Below, piece by piece: positions 1-11,210 of a stretch of DNA of 64,000 bases. The stretch's first letter is position 1, and every line of letters begins with the position of its first letter. A program made the translations under genes and the position numbers. The stretch comes from Cenococcum geophilum 1.58 (taxonomy: Eukaryota > Ascomycota > Dothideomycetes > Gloniales > Gloniaceae), in the NCBI GenBank assembly GCA_001692895.1, contig KV748207.1, positions 1,364,001 through 1,428,000 on the forward strand. Direction: 5' to 3'. Below the pieces are notes generated by a model. It saw nothing but the letters and a program-made list of their open reading frames with translations, made no database searches and was not told where the DNA came from.

Positions 1-1044
1 TAATATGCGTATTTCTTATTATAACTTCTATAGGTCTCTTATCTTTAAATAAACACTAATAGTCCCGTAGGGAGTGTCCTCGTATTCCGCACGCTAAGTA
101 CTTAGGCGTTGGCTTCTTATAGGACGTCTTCTTATCCACTAGTATCCTGGCTCTCTTTAAGCGTCTATTACGTGCTAAGGCTCTTCCTCTTTGTAAACCT
201 TTAGTAGTATTAGAGTGATCCTTAATAGCTTGCTCTGCGAAGTCTGCATTAAAGGTACTCCCTCTTATAGTAGTATTGGCTTTTTTTAAGAGTATTTTAA
301 GTCTTTCTTACAGCTCCTTTGCTACTCTATAGTATTTGGAAGATCTTAACTTCTATAGGTTATTTAACTTAGTAGTGTACTTTATATAGTAGGCGTCGCT
401 AAAAGGTTAAATAACTTCTGCTAAATTTTAAAGCTAGATTCTATCAGATATTTAAGGGATTTTATACTTCTCTCCTAGTACTATTACGTGTTCCTATTAA
501 TCTAACCACTAATTTAATTTTAATAAGTATTTAAACCCCTTAAGGGCTTCTATATATTGGTGTTGTACCTTTTTCCTAATAAACAATAAGGTAGGTTCTG
601 TGTTCTCCTTTAATTAGGATAGCCATTCTTTAACTATTAAGGAAGGGTTAAGCAGTAGCTTCTTCTAAATTGATACTATAGTTGTAATCTAGGTGCGTAT
701 CTATTGCAGATGCTCTTCCTATTTTAGGAAGTACTTTATATCCTAGTCGTAATATCGTCTGCTGTTCTTATATACTTTCTATTAATTTAACGAGAGCTAT
801 GTATATAAGGTTGCATTCTTATTGAAATCTATGACCTTTAAATAAGGTGGTTTTTTAAGTAGACCTTCTTAAGGTGCTTTTATAGCTAGGTTAACATGGG
901 CCTAAATTTGCTGATCTATAAGGGCTCGGAGTTGCTATAGCCATTATTCCCAGTCTTCTGGCTTATTAAGGATGATTGTATTTAATGAGGTAGTTAGTAG
1001 AGTTATTTAACTAATAGGTAAAGGAGGAATTAAGATGGTATTTT

Positions 1045-1116
1045 TGTTGTTAGGATCGTCCTTGTTATTAGAATCGTCCTTATTATCAGGATCGTCCTTG
1101 TCGTCAGGATCGTCCT
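1045..1116 (-). repeat. 18-bp tandem repeat in the Copia gag coding region
   Basis: Four imperfect 18-bp units, with core aggatcgtccttgt on the plus strand, read on the minus strand as Asp/Asn/Lys-rich hexapeptides of the type DDPDDK. They stay in one frame, so they were probably a low-complexity acidic segment at the start of gag rather than a control element. Confidence 0.6.
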
Positions 1117-1270
1117 TTGACGATTGAGGTGGAATCTCATGGAATCTCGTCCTGTAACAATTGAAGTAGGATTTCGATCAGGGTCGTCTTGTGACGATAA
1201 GGTGTTAGAGTCTAACGATAAGGTAGAATTTCTTTAAATGATTGAGTAATAGCTAAATAGCTTCTTGTGT

Positions 1271-1290
1271 CGGCGGACCGGGCTTATAAC
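1271..1290 (-). promoter_or_regulatory. Candidate primer-binding site matching the half-tRNA (initiator Met) type
   Basis: Directly inside the 1291-1475 LTR the plus strand ends in gggcttataac. This equals the anticodon-loop end of a fungal initiator-Met tRNA (gggctcataac) except for one C-to-T change at a CA, as RIP would make. Drosophila copia and yeast Ty5 prime from this internal half of tRNA-iMet, so the placement fits a Copia element transcribed leftward. This is an inference from remembered tRNA sequence. Confidence 0.45.
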
Positions 1291-1475
1291 TGTCAGATAA
1301 CTCATATAGAGCTATTCATTGATGAAATAGGTTGATTGATTGATGATCTTGATGATGTCTTGATCGTTGCTCAACCTAGGGCCCCTGGGCTTAGACGAAG
1401 ATATTTATAATGCACGTGACCCGTACACGTGACTCGTACACGTCCTACGCCACAGAGAATACAGATTATCTGACA
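1291..1475 (-). repeat. Copia LTR (185 bp) with 10-bp terminal inverted repeat
   Basis: The segment begins tgtcagataa and ends ttatctgaca, a perfect 10-bp inverted repeat of the TG..CA form expected for an LTR. It carries two CACGTG E-box hexamers within a short tandem cgtacacgtgac near 1420-1445. The partner LTR is outside the window. As the element lies on the minus strand, this is its 5' LTR. Confidence 0.7.
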
Positions 1476-4400
1476 ATTACACTATAGCGAGTAGTTCTTT
1501 GTTATGCGTATTATACTATACTTTTAGGCTAGTAAGCTTCTAACTATAATAAGTAATTAGGTACTAGTAGAGCTAATCTTCTTACCCTAAAGGCTGCAGA
1601 AATATACTGCTATAGGTATAGTCAAAAGCGTTAATAATTACTATTAGGGGTAAATTAGGGTTAAAGTAGCGAAGTAGAGGAGCCTATATAAATATAGCGC
1701 GTAGCTTACAAAACGCCTACTATACGTCGTCGGGCCAGGACTAAGGTTAATACTATTTAGTGGGCCCTTTTAACTTACGCTTCTTCTTCTTCTCCCTATC
1801 TAATGTTGGGTTGCGATATACCTATGCAAGATATATATATAGGGGGTATGCGGTATTTAAGTAGTTCCAGATAAATCGCCTATAGAAGTTAGTAAAGCTA
1901 AGGAAGACCTGGATATCCCTATAGGACTTAGGCTTAGGCTATTCCTTAATAGCTTTTACGCGGTTAGGGTTTATTATAATACCCCTAGGGGTGATAATAA
2001 AGCCTAGGAACTTAACGTTCTTAGTATAAAAGATATATTTTAATAGTTTGGCGTATAGGCCCTAAGTATAGAGCTGTTGTAGTACCTGCTTAACGTGCTT
2101 AATATACTTATCCTTATTATTTAAGTAGATAAGAATATTATCTAGGTAAACTATATAGATAGTATCTACTAGGGTTTCTAGAGCTTTATAAATATAGCTC
2201 TAGAAAGTTATAAGGGCGTTAGTAAGACTAAAGGGCATCACTAGGTACTTAAAGTAACTATAGCGTATCTTAAATGTGGTCTTCTATTTATCTCCCTTTT
2301 TAATATAAATCCTATAGTACGTATTATAAAGATTTAGCTTTATAAATATCTTCGCATAGCTAAGCCTATTAAAGAGTTCGCCGACTAGCGGTAGGGGGTA
2401 CCGATTTTTAATTGTAATCTTATTTAGGCGTCTATAGTTAATATATAGCTATATTATACCGTCTGCTTTTAGTATAAAGAGGATAGGCGCTCTAATAGGC
2501 GACTTGCTAGGCCTAATCTAGCCCTTTTTAAGAGCACTATCTAGGTACTCTTGTAAGATCTATAACTCTTTCTATAAAAGGTTATAGAGGGGCATTTATA
2601 GTGGTGTTTTGCCTTCTTCTAAGTCAATCGCATAGTTATACTTAAAGTTCTGCGGTAGTATGCTTGCTAGCTTATTAAAGAAGATATTAATTTCCTCCTT
2701 ATATATATCTGGTAGGCTAGGGGCTATGGAGGTTAAAGCAACTATTATATAGTAGTGTGCTTCCGGGAGCTAGTAAAGAGAAGGGTATAGCTAATAAACG
2801 TTTTATAGGTGTGCTCGCACTAAGAGTGTATATAGCTCTGCTATAGTATACTTAATAGTTTTAGGGTTTTAATTACCTTCCCCTTATATATAGGTAATCT
2901 GTGCTAGCACTAAAGGGTCTTTATAGGTACTCGCTACTAGTAACGGCAGGTCCTTTACTGTGTTTATAACCAGTATTTTTATATCTAGAGGGTCTGCATG
3001 GGTACTCGCTGCTAGTAATAATAGGTCCTCTATTATGTTTATAACTAACGTAGAGAAGGTGTCTTCTAGCTATAGCGAATAGACTATTTTACTAGCCTTA
3101 ATATCTACTAGGAGAGCGTTAAGGGTAACTATTTAGAGGCGTTTAGGGTCTAAAGTACTTTAGATAAACTGTCTAGAACGGAAGCTAATTAATAGATCTA
3201 CTTTTGCAAGCTAATCCTATTTAAGAACTATATTATAACTATTAAATAAGCCGCCCTAAAAGGTCTGCGGGCTAATAGTGCGAGAGGTACCCTAGGAGTC
3301 GCTAGTAGTGACTATTAGATTATAAGCATCCTAAATTATTATCTAGTTGCTATTAAGAAAACGTATAATAGGTTTATATAAATATAGCGCGTAGTATATA
3401 GGTAGGTTAAACCTATAGATAATATCTTAATTAATAAGGTTAATTTGGCACCTATTATTATATAAAGTATATAGGCGGACTTCGCCCTAGGGCGTATTTA
3501 TCATAATATATACTATAATGCGTTTCTTCTCTCCCTCTATATTAGGCCCTAGTTGCAGTTAAAAGAGATGGGCTACTAGGGCTTTGGGTTTTCTAAAGGC
3601 CAAGCTAACTTCTTTTTAGCCTGCTTCTAGTGTTTCTTATAGTGGCCGCCTGCTGTCCTTTAACTCGCCTACGTAGCACTAGCGTTTAGGGGGTCCCCTA
3701 AGCTATCTGGCTTTTGGGTAATCTCCATAGGAGTTTACTTAGAAAAGTGTTACCCTTTTTAAGTTCTGTTCCCTAAGCCTAAGTCTATAGAGCCTATACT
3801 GCGACCGCGCTTTATACGCGATAATTTACCGCTACTACTTACGCGATCTTCCGCAAGCTTTATGGTATTAAGCAATTACTCTATACAGCGGATTTCGTTA
3901 AAGAGGTCTTTAGCGGTTCTTACCTATTAGGCAAAGTTCTAGCGGAAGAGCTCTGCTTATAAGTAGGCTAGGAGATATAAGAACTAAAAGTCTACTTATT
4001 ATTTAGGATTGATAAAAGGGGTATAAGAGAAGAGGTTCTTTAAGCTATGTATATAGGCTAGGAAGACGTTAAACCTCTAGTTCTCCTTTATAATAGCCGT
4101 ATAGTATATTATAGCGTTATTAAAGCGTCTTACTATAGGGTTCCTAATCTGGTTTTAGACTATAGTCTTAAACTTATCCTATAGTAAAGGACCCTTATTT
4201 TTAGTACCTAACCGGTAATAAACTAGTTAGGCGATTATCTTTTTTTAATAAGACCTTTAATGGCCTAGCGCGTACGTCGCTTATAGTTATAGTTAGTATT
4301 ATTAACCTTAAATTGGTTCTTAACTGTGGCAATCTACCAGTTAAAATACTGTTAAGTAGTACCGCTAATATTAGGTAGTAACTTCTTAACTAGGGCGTTA

Positions 4401-5040
4401 AGATTTAATTAGCGTATACATTCGCTACGTAGCTTATACTCTTTACTAGAGAAGTAACGGGAGGGCTTTATTAAATTAATAATACTCTGTAAGTTAGCTA
4501 TTTTCTTAGCTAGCTTATCTAGCTCCTTTATATTAGCGGTATTAGGTAGGACGCTAGTAACCTTACTAAGCTCCTGTTAAGCCTAGGTATATAAGTTAAA
4601 CTAGTCTTTAGCGTTCGTAGATGTCTAATCGTTTTAAGATTTAGAAAATGGCTTAGATGCTACTAGTATGCTTTTAGTGGTTTCGTCTACACTAGATCCT
4701 AAGGCGTTCTACAGTTGCATTACTAGCGTATTACCGTTAGGTATAGGCATTGGTTTTCTTTTTAGAGGTATTATAGAAAAATTAAACCGGCTATCCTCCT
4801 AAGGGGATTAGTAAGGATTTAAATATGAGGTAAGGATATAAATAGGGAGTCTAATAATAGAACAATAGGTATATTGTATAGATAGAGACGAATCCTTAAG
4901 GGAAAAGGAGGAGTCTGTATATAAGGTAGGAAGGGTTTTCCCTAGGTATGTGCAGAGCACGTGCCTTACGGGTAAGTCACCCCTGGGTTGCCCTAGGGTC
5001 GCCCGTACCTTGCGGCTATATAACTATCTACTTAGGTTTT
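1476..5040 (-). mobile_element. Degenerate Ty3/Gypsy retrotransposon, minus strand, 3' end lost
   Basis: On the minus strand, the complement of about 2105-2160 reads VYLDNILIYLNNKD, the Gypsy reverse-transcriptase active-site block YxDD with the second Asp changed to Asn. The complement of about 1965-2050 reads KFLGFIITPRGI, the downstream RT block. A gag-like frame opens with an ATG near 4750. Stops at RIP-type positions break every frame. From about 4800 to 5040 a less damaged segment (gcacgtgccttacgggtaag near 4958) looks like LTR or 5' leader. RNase H begins near 1700 and integrase is absent because the Copia element at 1-1475 abuts it. Confidence 0.65.
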
Positions 5041-5908
5041 ACCTAACATTATCTCTAAAGCTACTTAGATTAAGAATACTAAAAGAGACTATCTAGGCAA
5101 GTAAAAGGAACGAGACGCTAATAATAAAGAGCGTAGGACTAGACCTAGCTTTAATAATAGGGGCAGATTCTAACCTAATTACTCTATAAAAGAATAACGT
5201 AAGTAGGCTTTAAAGCCTTAGAGTAATATTAGTTAGCCCTAAAATAACAATAGGTAAAAACCTAATTTAAATAATTAGAACTAAGAGTTACGCGTTTATT
5301 ATAACTGCGGTAAAAAGGGCTATATAAAGTACTTCTACTAGTAAAAAAAATAAGAGTTAGATTAATTAGAAAAAGAAAAAGCTTAGTAGATCTTTACTTC
5401 CTTATACTAGGCTAGTAAGAGAAGGAGGGAATAAGTTACTGTATGGTTATTCCTGTCTTTATTTAAGTTAATAATAAATAAATAACGTAAGACTACCTTA
5501 TAGATAGCGGCGCGACTATAGGGTTCATTTCTTAATTATTAGTAAAAGAATTGGATTTGGACCTTAGCGGCTTATAAGTGCGCACTATTTAAAGTATTAG
5601 AGGCTACTAAATTCCATACTATAGGGAATAGGCTTTTTCTATAGCTAGCTAGGACCGTAATAGTCTATAGGACATATAGGAGATACGCTTCTATGCCGCA
5701 AAAATTAAGGGGTATGACTTTATTTTAGGATACCTATAGCTTTACTAAGTTAACCCGGACATTAATTGGCCTTTAGCCTTATATTAATATTGGAAGTCCT
5801 AACCGCGCATTATAGTTAAAGATTAAAAGACTTTCTTAAACTATATATAAGAAGAAGGGTGGGCATATACTATATATGCCACTCTTAACACCAAGAACGG
5901 GGACATAG

Positions 5909-6058
5909 TGTGACGGCGCTGGGGCACTGCCCCTGTGATATCTACATGCAGCCTAGTTAGGGGCTCGCTTAGAGACTTAGCTCGTGTATATAGACCTATC
6001 CTTTCCTCAACCTTCTTCTGCTCCTTAGCTTAGTATCTTTATAAGATAGCATTCTACA
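5909..6058 (+). repeat. Possible solo LTR inside the Gypsy protease-RT spacer
   Basis: A 150-bp segment with less RIP damage begins tgtgacggcgctgggg and ends cattctaca. Its start resembles the LTR start at 29,500 (tattacggcgctagtgg). It interrupts the otherwise continuous Gypsy homology between protease and RT. I could not find a matching target duplication at the edges, so the boundaries and the solo-LTR call are tentative. Confidence 0.3.
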
Positions 6059-6278
6059 AGCTTTAGTTCAGAGGCATTTGTACGAGCCGTTATACATAGG
6101 ATATTTATTTTTAGATATCTAGCTATACGCAGTTAAGGAATTAGAGATTCTACAGAAATATATAGACTTAGAGGATATTTTTAGTAAAGAGGCTGCACAA
6201 CCCTTACCTAACTCTATATTAGTTAAGCATAAAATAGATATAGGGGACAAACAACCTCCTTTTAGACCACTGTATATC

Positions 6279-6485
6279 TGTCGGAATATATGGACAGAAG
6301 TTACGTGGTTACGTGTCGTTGACGTGTCGTCGTCGTGTCTTTGATTAGTTATCCTTATGGTGACTAATCAAACCCCTACTTAGGCACCGCGATCCTTACG
6401 ATCCTCTGCGAAAATGATTATACAACCTATCAAGACTACAATTACGACATTACGTGATATTAGCCTTAGGTCATGTGTTCCGACA
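6279..6485. repeat. Left LTR of the non-autonomous element
   Basis: 207 bp, TG..CA ends, with an 8-bp inverted terminal repeat (tgtcggaa and ttccgaca). It contains a run of cgtgtcgt-type repeats near 6305-6340. It is almost identical to the right copy, with changes only of the C/T and A/G type. Confidence 0.9.
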
Positions 6486-7123
6486 TTAATTAATGAATGC
6501 GCATAGATTAAGCACTTGACCTAGGGCATTCTGCGATTACAATTCAAGAGGACGTTCGGCAGTCTTATGGATTGAGCAAGTTGTATGACGTTCGGCAGCC
6601 AGCTACTTGCTTTGTTGTAAAGAGTAGTGAAAAGGCAGAGCGTTCGGCAGCTCTCTTTTTACTATTGCTACCTTCCTGTCGATCTTTAGAGCGTACGGCA
6701 GCGAACTAATCGATTCTGGTGTCAGGAACACCACCAGCTAGGCTTCTACCAATCGACGGCCCTGCTGCCCTACCATACGTCAATCGACGGCCCTACCAGG
6801 TGTTCCGACATTGATCAATGAATGCGCATAGATCAAGCACTTGACCTAGGGCATTCTGCGATTACAATTCAAGAGGACGTTCGGCAGTCTTATGGATTGA
6901 GCAAGTTGTATAACGTTCGGCAGCCAGCTACTTGCTTTGTCGTAAAGAGTAGTAAAAAGGCAGAGCGTTCGGCAGCTCTCTTTTTACTATTACTACCTTC
7001 CTGTCGATCTTTAGAGCGTACGGCAGCGAACTAATCGATTCTAGTGTTAGGAATACCACCAGCTAGGCTTCTACCAATTGACGGCCCTGCTGCCCTACTA
7101 TACGTCAATCGACGGCCCTACCA
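6486..7123. repeat. 325-bp tandem duplication inside the non-autonomous element
   Basis: Unit 1 is 6486-6810 and unit 2 starts at 6811. Unit 1 ends with a second copy of the LTR end (tgttccgaca at 6801-6810), so the duplication is bounded by LTR-end sequence. Each unit carries four copies of a 10-bp motif, cgttcggcag (starts at 6553, 6589 and 6641, with a cgtacggcag variant at 6692; the second unit repeats them 325 bp on). Small open frames here come only from the repeats and I do not call them genes. Confidence 0.85.
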
Positions 7124-7260
7124 GCCTACTATACGTCAATCGACGGCCCTACCAGCCTACTATACCTTAATTGACGGCCCTGCCAGCCTACTATACAGTC
7201 AATCGACGGCCCTGCTAGCCTACCCTCCATTGCCAACCGACGGCCCTATTTACCTACCAT
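7075..7260. repeat. 31-bp minisatellite
   Basis: About six units share the core caatcgacggccctaccag. Spacing is 30-33 bp with mostly transition differences. The open frame 7044-7304 is produced by this repeat and shows no protein family I recognise. Confidence 0.8.
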
Positions 7261-7479
7261 TATGCCTACCTTTGTTTCTGATAAAAGAACCATTTAAATT
7301 ATAAGGGACGCTACATAACTTTCCAATTCGGTATAAATTCCACGATTTCTACGAACTTAAGGCTTTATAATAGCCGATTTTGCTCTTATTACTAGAAAGA
7401 CCCTATAAGAGCTAATTACGTACCTTAAAAGCTAAGGATTTCAAATTCAACCAACTAATTAACGTTACTCCCTTATAAG

Positions 7480-7960
7480 CGTACTCACAGAGTAAATAGA
7501 AGGTAAATGGTAAAAGGAAGTATAAGAGTAAGCTTACTAAGCTCGCTAAATATAAATTAAAGCTATAGTTAAAGCCTAAGAGTAAGCTCGCTAAGTAAAG
7601 CTCGAAGCTTAATATCTAGAAAAGGTTTGACGACAAGAATAAGCTTATTAGGCTTAAATTAAAGCTTAACGTTAAGAAGAGATTTAATAGCAAGAGTAAG
7701 CTCGTTAAGCCCTTTTCCTAGCTTAAGTTAAAGCTTAAAATTAATCTTGGTGGTAAACAATAGGGAATAGGTGAAACGTTAGGAACGTACGACGTTTAAT
7801 AGAACACCACCAGCTAGGCTTCTACTAGCTGACCGACCCCTGCTGCTCTGCCTGCAGCTAATCGACCACTTACTGCTCCGCCTGCAGCTAACCAACATCT
7901 ACTGCTTCTACCTACAGCTAAACCAACACCTAACTGCCTTCCTACAGCGCCACAAAGAAA
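7480..7960. repeat. Degenerate repeat blocks (aagctcgctaag type, then ctgcctgcagcta type)
   Basis: Positions 7480-7745 repeat variants of gagtaagctcgctaag and aaattaaagctta in about 50-60 bp units. On the plus strand they would code for Lys-rich peptides but are broken by stops. Positions 7815-7945 hold about four 30-bp units with core cctgcagctaaccaac. I see no gene in either block. Confidence 0.6.
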
Positions 7961-8527
7961 GAACTGCCAGTGTTAGAATATATTAATAAAGGTTACGTGG
8001 TCACGTACGCCCCCAAACGCCTATAACCTACGAATGAGACAACTGCCGCGCTAGTACGCCTACGGACAGACAAGAATTCGTGCTAATACGCCTACAAATA
8101 CGACCCCGTTGCTGGCATTATACTGCCACCCGAACGACCCTATCGCTGGTACCGTACTACTACCTACACAGACAATAATCGTGCCGATATGCATACGATA
8201 TATTAACCAACCGATAGCGCTAATACGCCTGCTATCACGACCCGACCGAATGATCGTGCTAATGCGCCTGCGATCTACCGACCGACCGATAGACGAGCTC
8301 TACGTTTAACCACTATCACCACCCAATGCTCGCACCGTACCGCTACCTAAATCTAACAACTGTTACGCTAATACGCCTGCGACCTAAACACGACTAGGTA
8401 GAGCTTTACTCCCTAGAATATAACCCCATCGCTGGCACCGTACTGCTAGCGTTGGAATATATGGACAAAGGTTACGTGGTTATGTGTCTTAGGATAGCTG
8501 TTTTACGCATAAAGAAAGAACTGCTAG

Positions 8528-8734
8528 TGTCGGAATATATGGACAGAAGTTACGTGGTTACGTGTCGTTGACGTGTCGTCGTCGTGTCTTTGATTAGTTA
8601 TCCTTATGGTGACTAATCAACCCCCTACTTAGGCACCGCGATCCTTACGATCCTCTGCGAAAATAATCATACAACCTATTAAGACTACAATTACGACATT
8701 ACGTGATATTAGCCTTAGGTCATGTGTTCCGACA
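8528..8734. repeat. Right LTR of the non-autonomous element
   Basis: 207 bp, tgtcggaatat to tgttccgaca, followed by the target duplication ATATC at 8735-8739. It is preceded by aaagaaagaactgctag, a purine-rich stretch that could serve as the polypurine tract. The same stretch also precedes an LTR-start-like fragment near 7975. Confidence 0.9.
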
Positions 8735-11210
8735 ATATCCTATTAGAAAATAAGCTAGCAGTACTACATTAATATATAATAGACAATCTTTAGAAAGGAT
8801 AGATTTAGCCCTCTATAAGCCTAGTAGGGGCACCAATTATATTTATACCTAAGAAGGATAAGACCTTTTACCTTTATATTAACTATCGGGCGCTAAATAA
8901 GATTACTATAAAGAATTGCTACCCGTTACCCTTAATAGGGGGGCTTATTAATAGACTACTAGGCGTAAAAATATTTATAAAATTAGATCTAAAAGATATA
9001 TACCATTAAATCTAAATTAAAGCCGGCAATAAGTAGAAAACGGCGTTCTAAATATAGTACGGCTACTTTAAGTACCTAGTAATGCTATTTAGGCTTACTA
9101 ACACACCAGTAACATTTTAGGCCTATATTAATAAGGCATTATTAGGCCTATTAGATATAATATATATAGTCTACCTTAATAATATTATAGTCTACTCTAA
9201 TAACTATAAAGCATATACGCACTATGTATAAATAGTACTAGAAAGACTATGGGAATATAAGCTCTACATAAACCTAAAAAAGTGCATATTCCATACTACT
9301 AGTATTAATTTTTTAGGCTTTATTATTAGCGTCAACGGAGTGTTAATAAAGAAAAGTCAGGTGGACGCTATTAGGGAATAGCCCTACCCCATAATATTTA
9401 GAGAAGTGTAGGTTTTCTTAGGCACGGCGAACTTCTACTAAATATTTATTATTTACTATTTATAAGTAATACTCCTAATTACTAATCTACTAAAAGGATC
9501 TAAGAATGGCAAGAAGTTAGGACCCTTTATATTTAGAGAAGCTGCTAAGTAGGCTATGGACCAGTTAAAGGATTTATTTATATCGGCACTTATCCTAATA
9601 TACTTCTACTAGGAGCTATATATATACTTTAAAATAGATACATTTAGCTTCGCCCTAGGGGTAATTATATCTTAATTAAAAGACGGAGAATAGTATCCTG
9701 TGGCGTTTTAGTTAAGGAAAATAACCCCTATAAAACAGCGTTACATAATGCACATCTAGGAGTTACTTGCGATAGTCGCAGTAATAAAGCACTAGTAACA
9801 TTATTGTATAGAAAGAAATTACCCTATTAAAGTCCTTATAGACTATAACAACCTAGAATACTTTATAACTATAAAGGTATTAAGCGGTTAATAAGCTAGA
9901 TAGGCAGAGGCACTATTATAGTATAATTTTAAAATTATATACCGCCTAGAAAAGACAAATCCCGCTAATAGGTTGCTAAGATATTTAGATTATAAAATAG
10001 GAAGGATCTAGGACAGTATAAGGGAAATAATCCCTATATTACAAAATTTGCTTAAAAAAAAAGAAGACTCTTTCCCTAGAACTATAGAATTTTATAGCAG
10101 AGTAGAGGTCCTAGCAATACAGCTATAAAGCACTATAATTATAAAGCTATAGGATATAGTTATAGACTAGGTTATAGGCTAGGCAGATATTATAAAATTA
10201 GTGTACTTTAGAATTAGCGAGAATTCTATAGGATGTACTAGGGGTATTATAGCACCTTTAACTTAACGGCGTATTAGCTGCGAGTGTCCGGATCTAAGGG
10301 GGATAGGTAAGATACCTATTTATAGCGTGGCATACTATATAACGGTAGGAGAATCTACTAGCACTAATAGTTTAAAACATCTTATACTACGCCTTATATC
10401 TATAATAGCGGTAGGTAAAATAGAAGCAAGTAATCTATACAAAACCTTTTTAGATCTTCTTCTTTAAGTATAATAAAGGGATAGCTTTATTTTTAGGGAG
10501 AGGTAGAAAGATATAGTGGAGACTAACTTAGCCAGAGTTACTAAGAAGCTATAATAGTAAGACTAAAAGGGTCTATTACGCTTTAAGGGCGCTATATATA
10601 TCCTAAAGGACTAAGCAGTTTAAGATAAAATTCTAAAGGTTTTCTATAATAACCCTTTTAGGGGTTACTATAGTGCTAATAGAACCCTTAAGGCCGTTTA
10701 AAGGAAATACTTTTAGGATAGAATATCCGAAGAGGTTAAGGACTATATATTAAGATATAATACGTGCTAAAGGGTATAGATATTTAGATATCGCCTATAC
10801 AGCGAGTTATTAGTACTTCCTATTTTGTAGGGACCTATATTAGAATTAATAATAGATTTTATAATAGGCTTACCCCCTACTAAAATAAAAACGGAAAAGG
10901 TTACTAATACTATCCTAGTAATTGTTAATAGATATATAAAGTTCTTAGGGTACTTTACTGTTATAATAATAATTACGGCAGTAGAACTAATAGACCTATT
11001 TTTAAAATAGTGGCTCTTATTTAGTATACTAAGGGGAATTATATCTAATAGAGGTACCGTATTTAACAGCGTATTCTAGTCTTTATTTTATCTCTTATTA
11101 AAAATACGGCAAAGGATAAGTACTGCCTTTTACCCGTAAATAGATAGGCTAATAGAGCGTCTAAATGCGTTATTAGAACACTACCTCCGCTACTATATTA
11201 ATTATTAATA

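Larger units (their letters stand above)
1..1290 (-). mobile_element. 5' part of a RIP-damaged Ty1/Copia retrotransposon (leader and gag), runs off the left edge
   Basis: Read on the minus strand this stretch resembles a fungal Copia gag: a segment near 930-970 gives KPEDWE followed by stop-interrupted sequence, and further left come RRYYD- and KEWL-like blocks. Stops (TAA, TAG) interrupt it at positions that C-to-T change at CpA would explain. The element's own LTR lies at 1291-1475, so transcription would run right to left and the rest of the element lies outside the window. The assignment to Copia gag is by remembered family resemblance, not by search. The order LTR, primer site, gag supports it. 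Confidence 0.6.
6279..8734. mobile_element. Non-autonomous LTR retrotransposon (TRIM/LARD-like), 2456 bp
   Basis: It has two 207-bp LTRs (6279-6485 and 8528-8734) that differ at only about four positions and start tgtcggaatat and end tgttccgaca. It is flanked by a perfect 5-bp target duplication ATATC (6274-6278 and 8735-8739). It sits inside the RT frame of the plus-strand Gypsy, which joins perfectly when it is removed. The 2-kb interior has no gag or pol homology. It consists of a 325-bp tandem duplication, a 31-bp minisatellite, a lysine-codon-rich repeat block and short repeats. RIP damage is much lighter than in the host element, so it inserted later or was mutated less. Mobilisation would need proteins from another element. 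Confidence 0.85.

Noticed and set aside
1286..1480. ataac/attac as the target duplication of the LTR at 1291-1475 (solo LTR)
   Set aside because: The left ataac belongs to the primer-binding site and Copia gag follows on that side, so this is one end of an element, not a solo LTR.
6822..7304. Open frames of 70 and 86 aa as genes of the non-autonomous element
   Set aside because: They arise from the tandem duplication and minisatellite, have stops in sister copies and no homology that I recognise.
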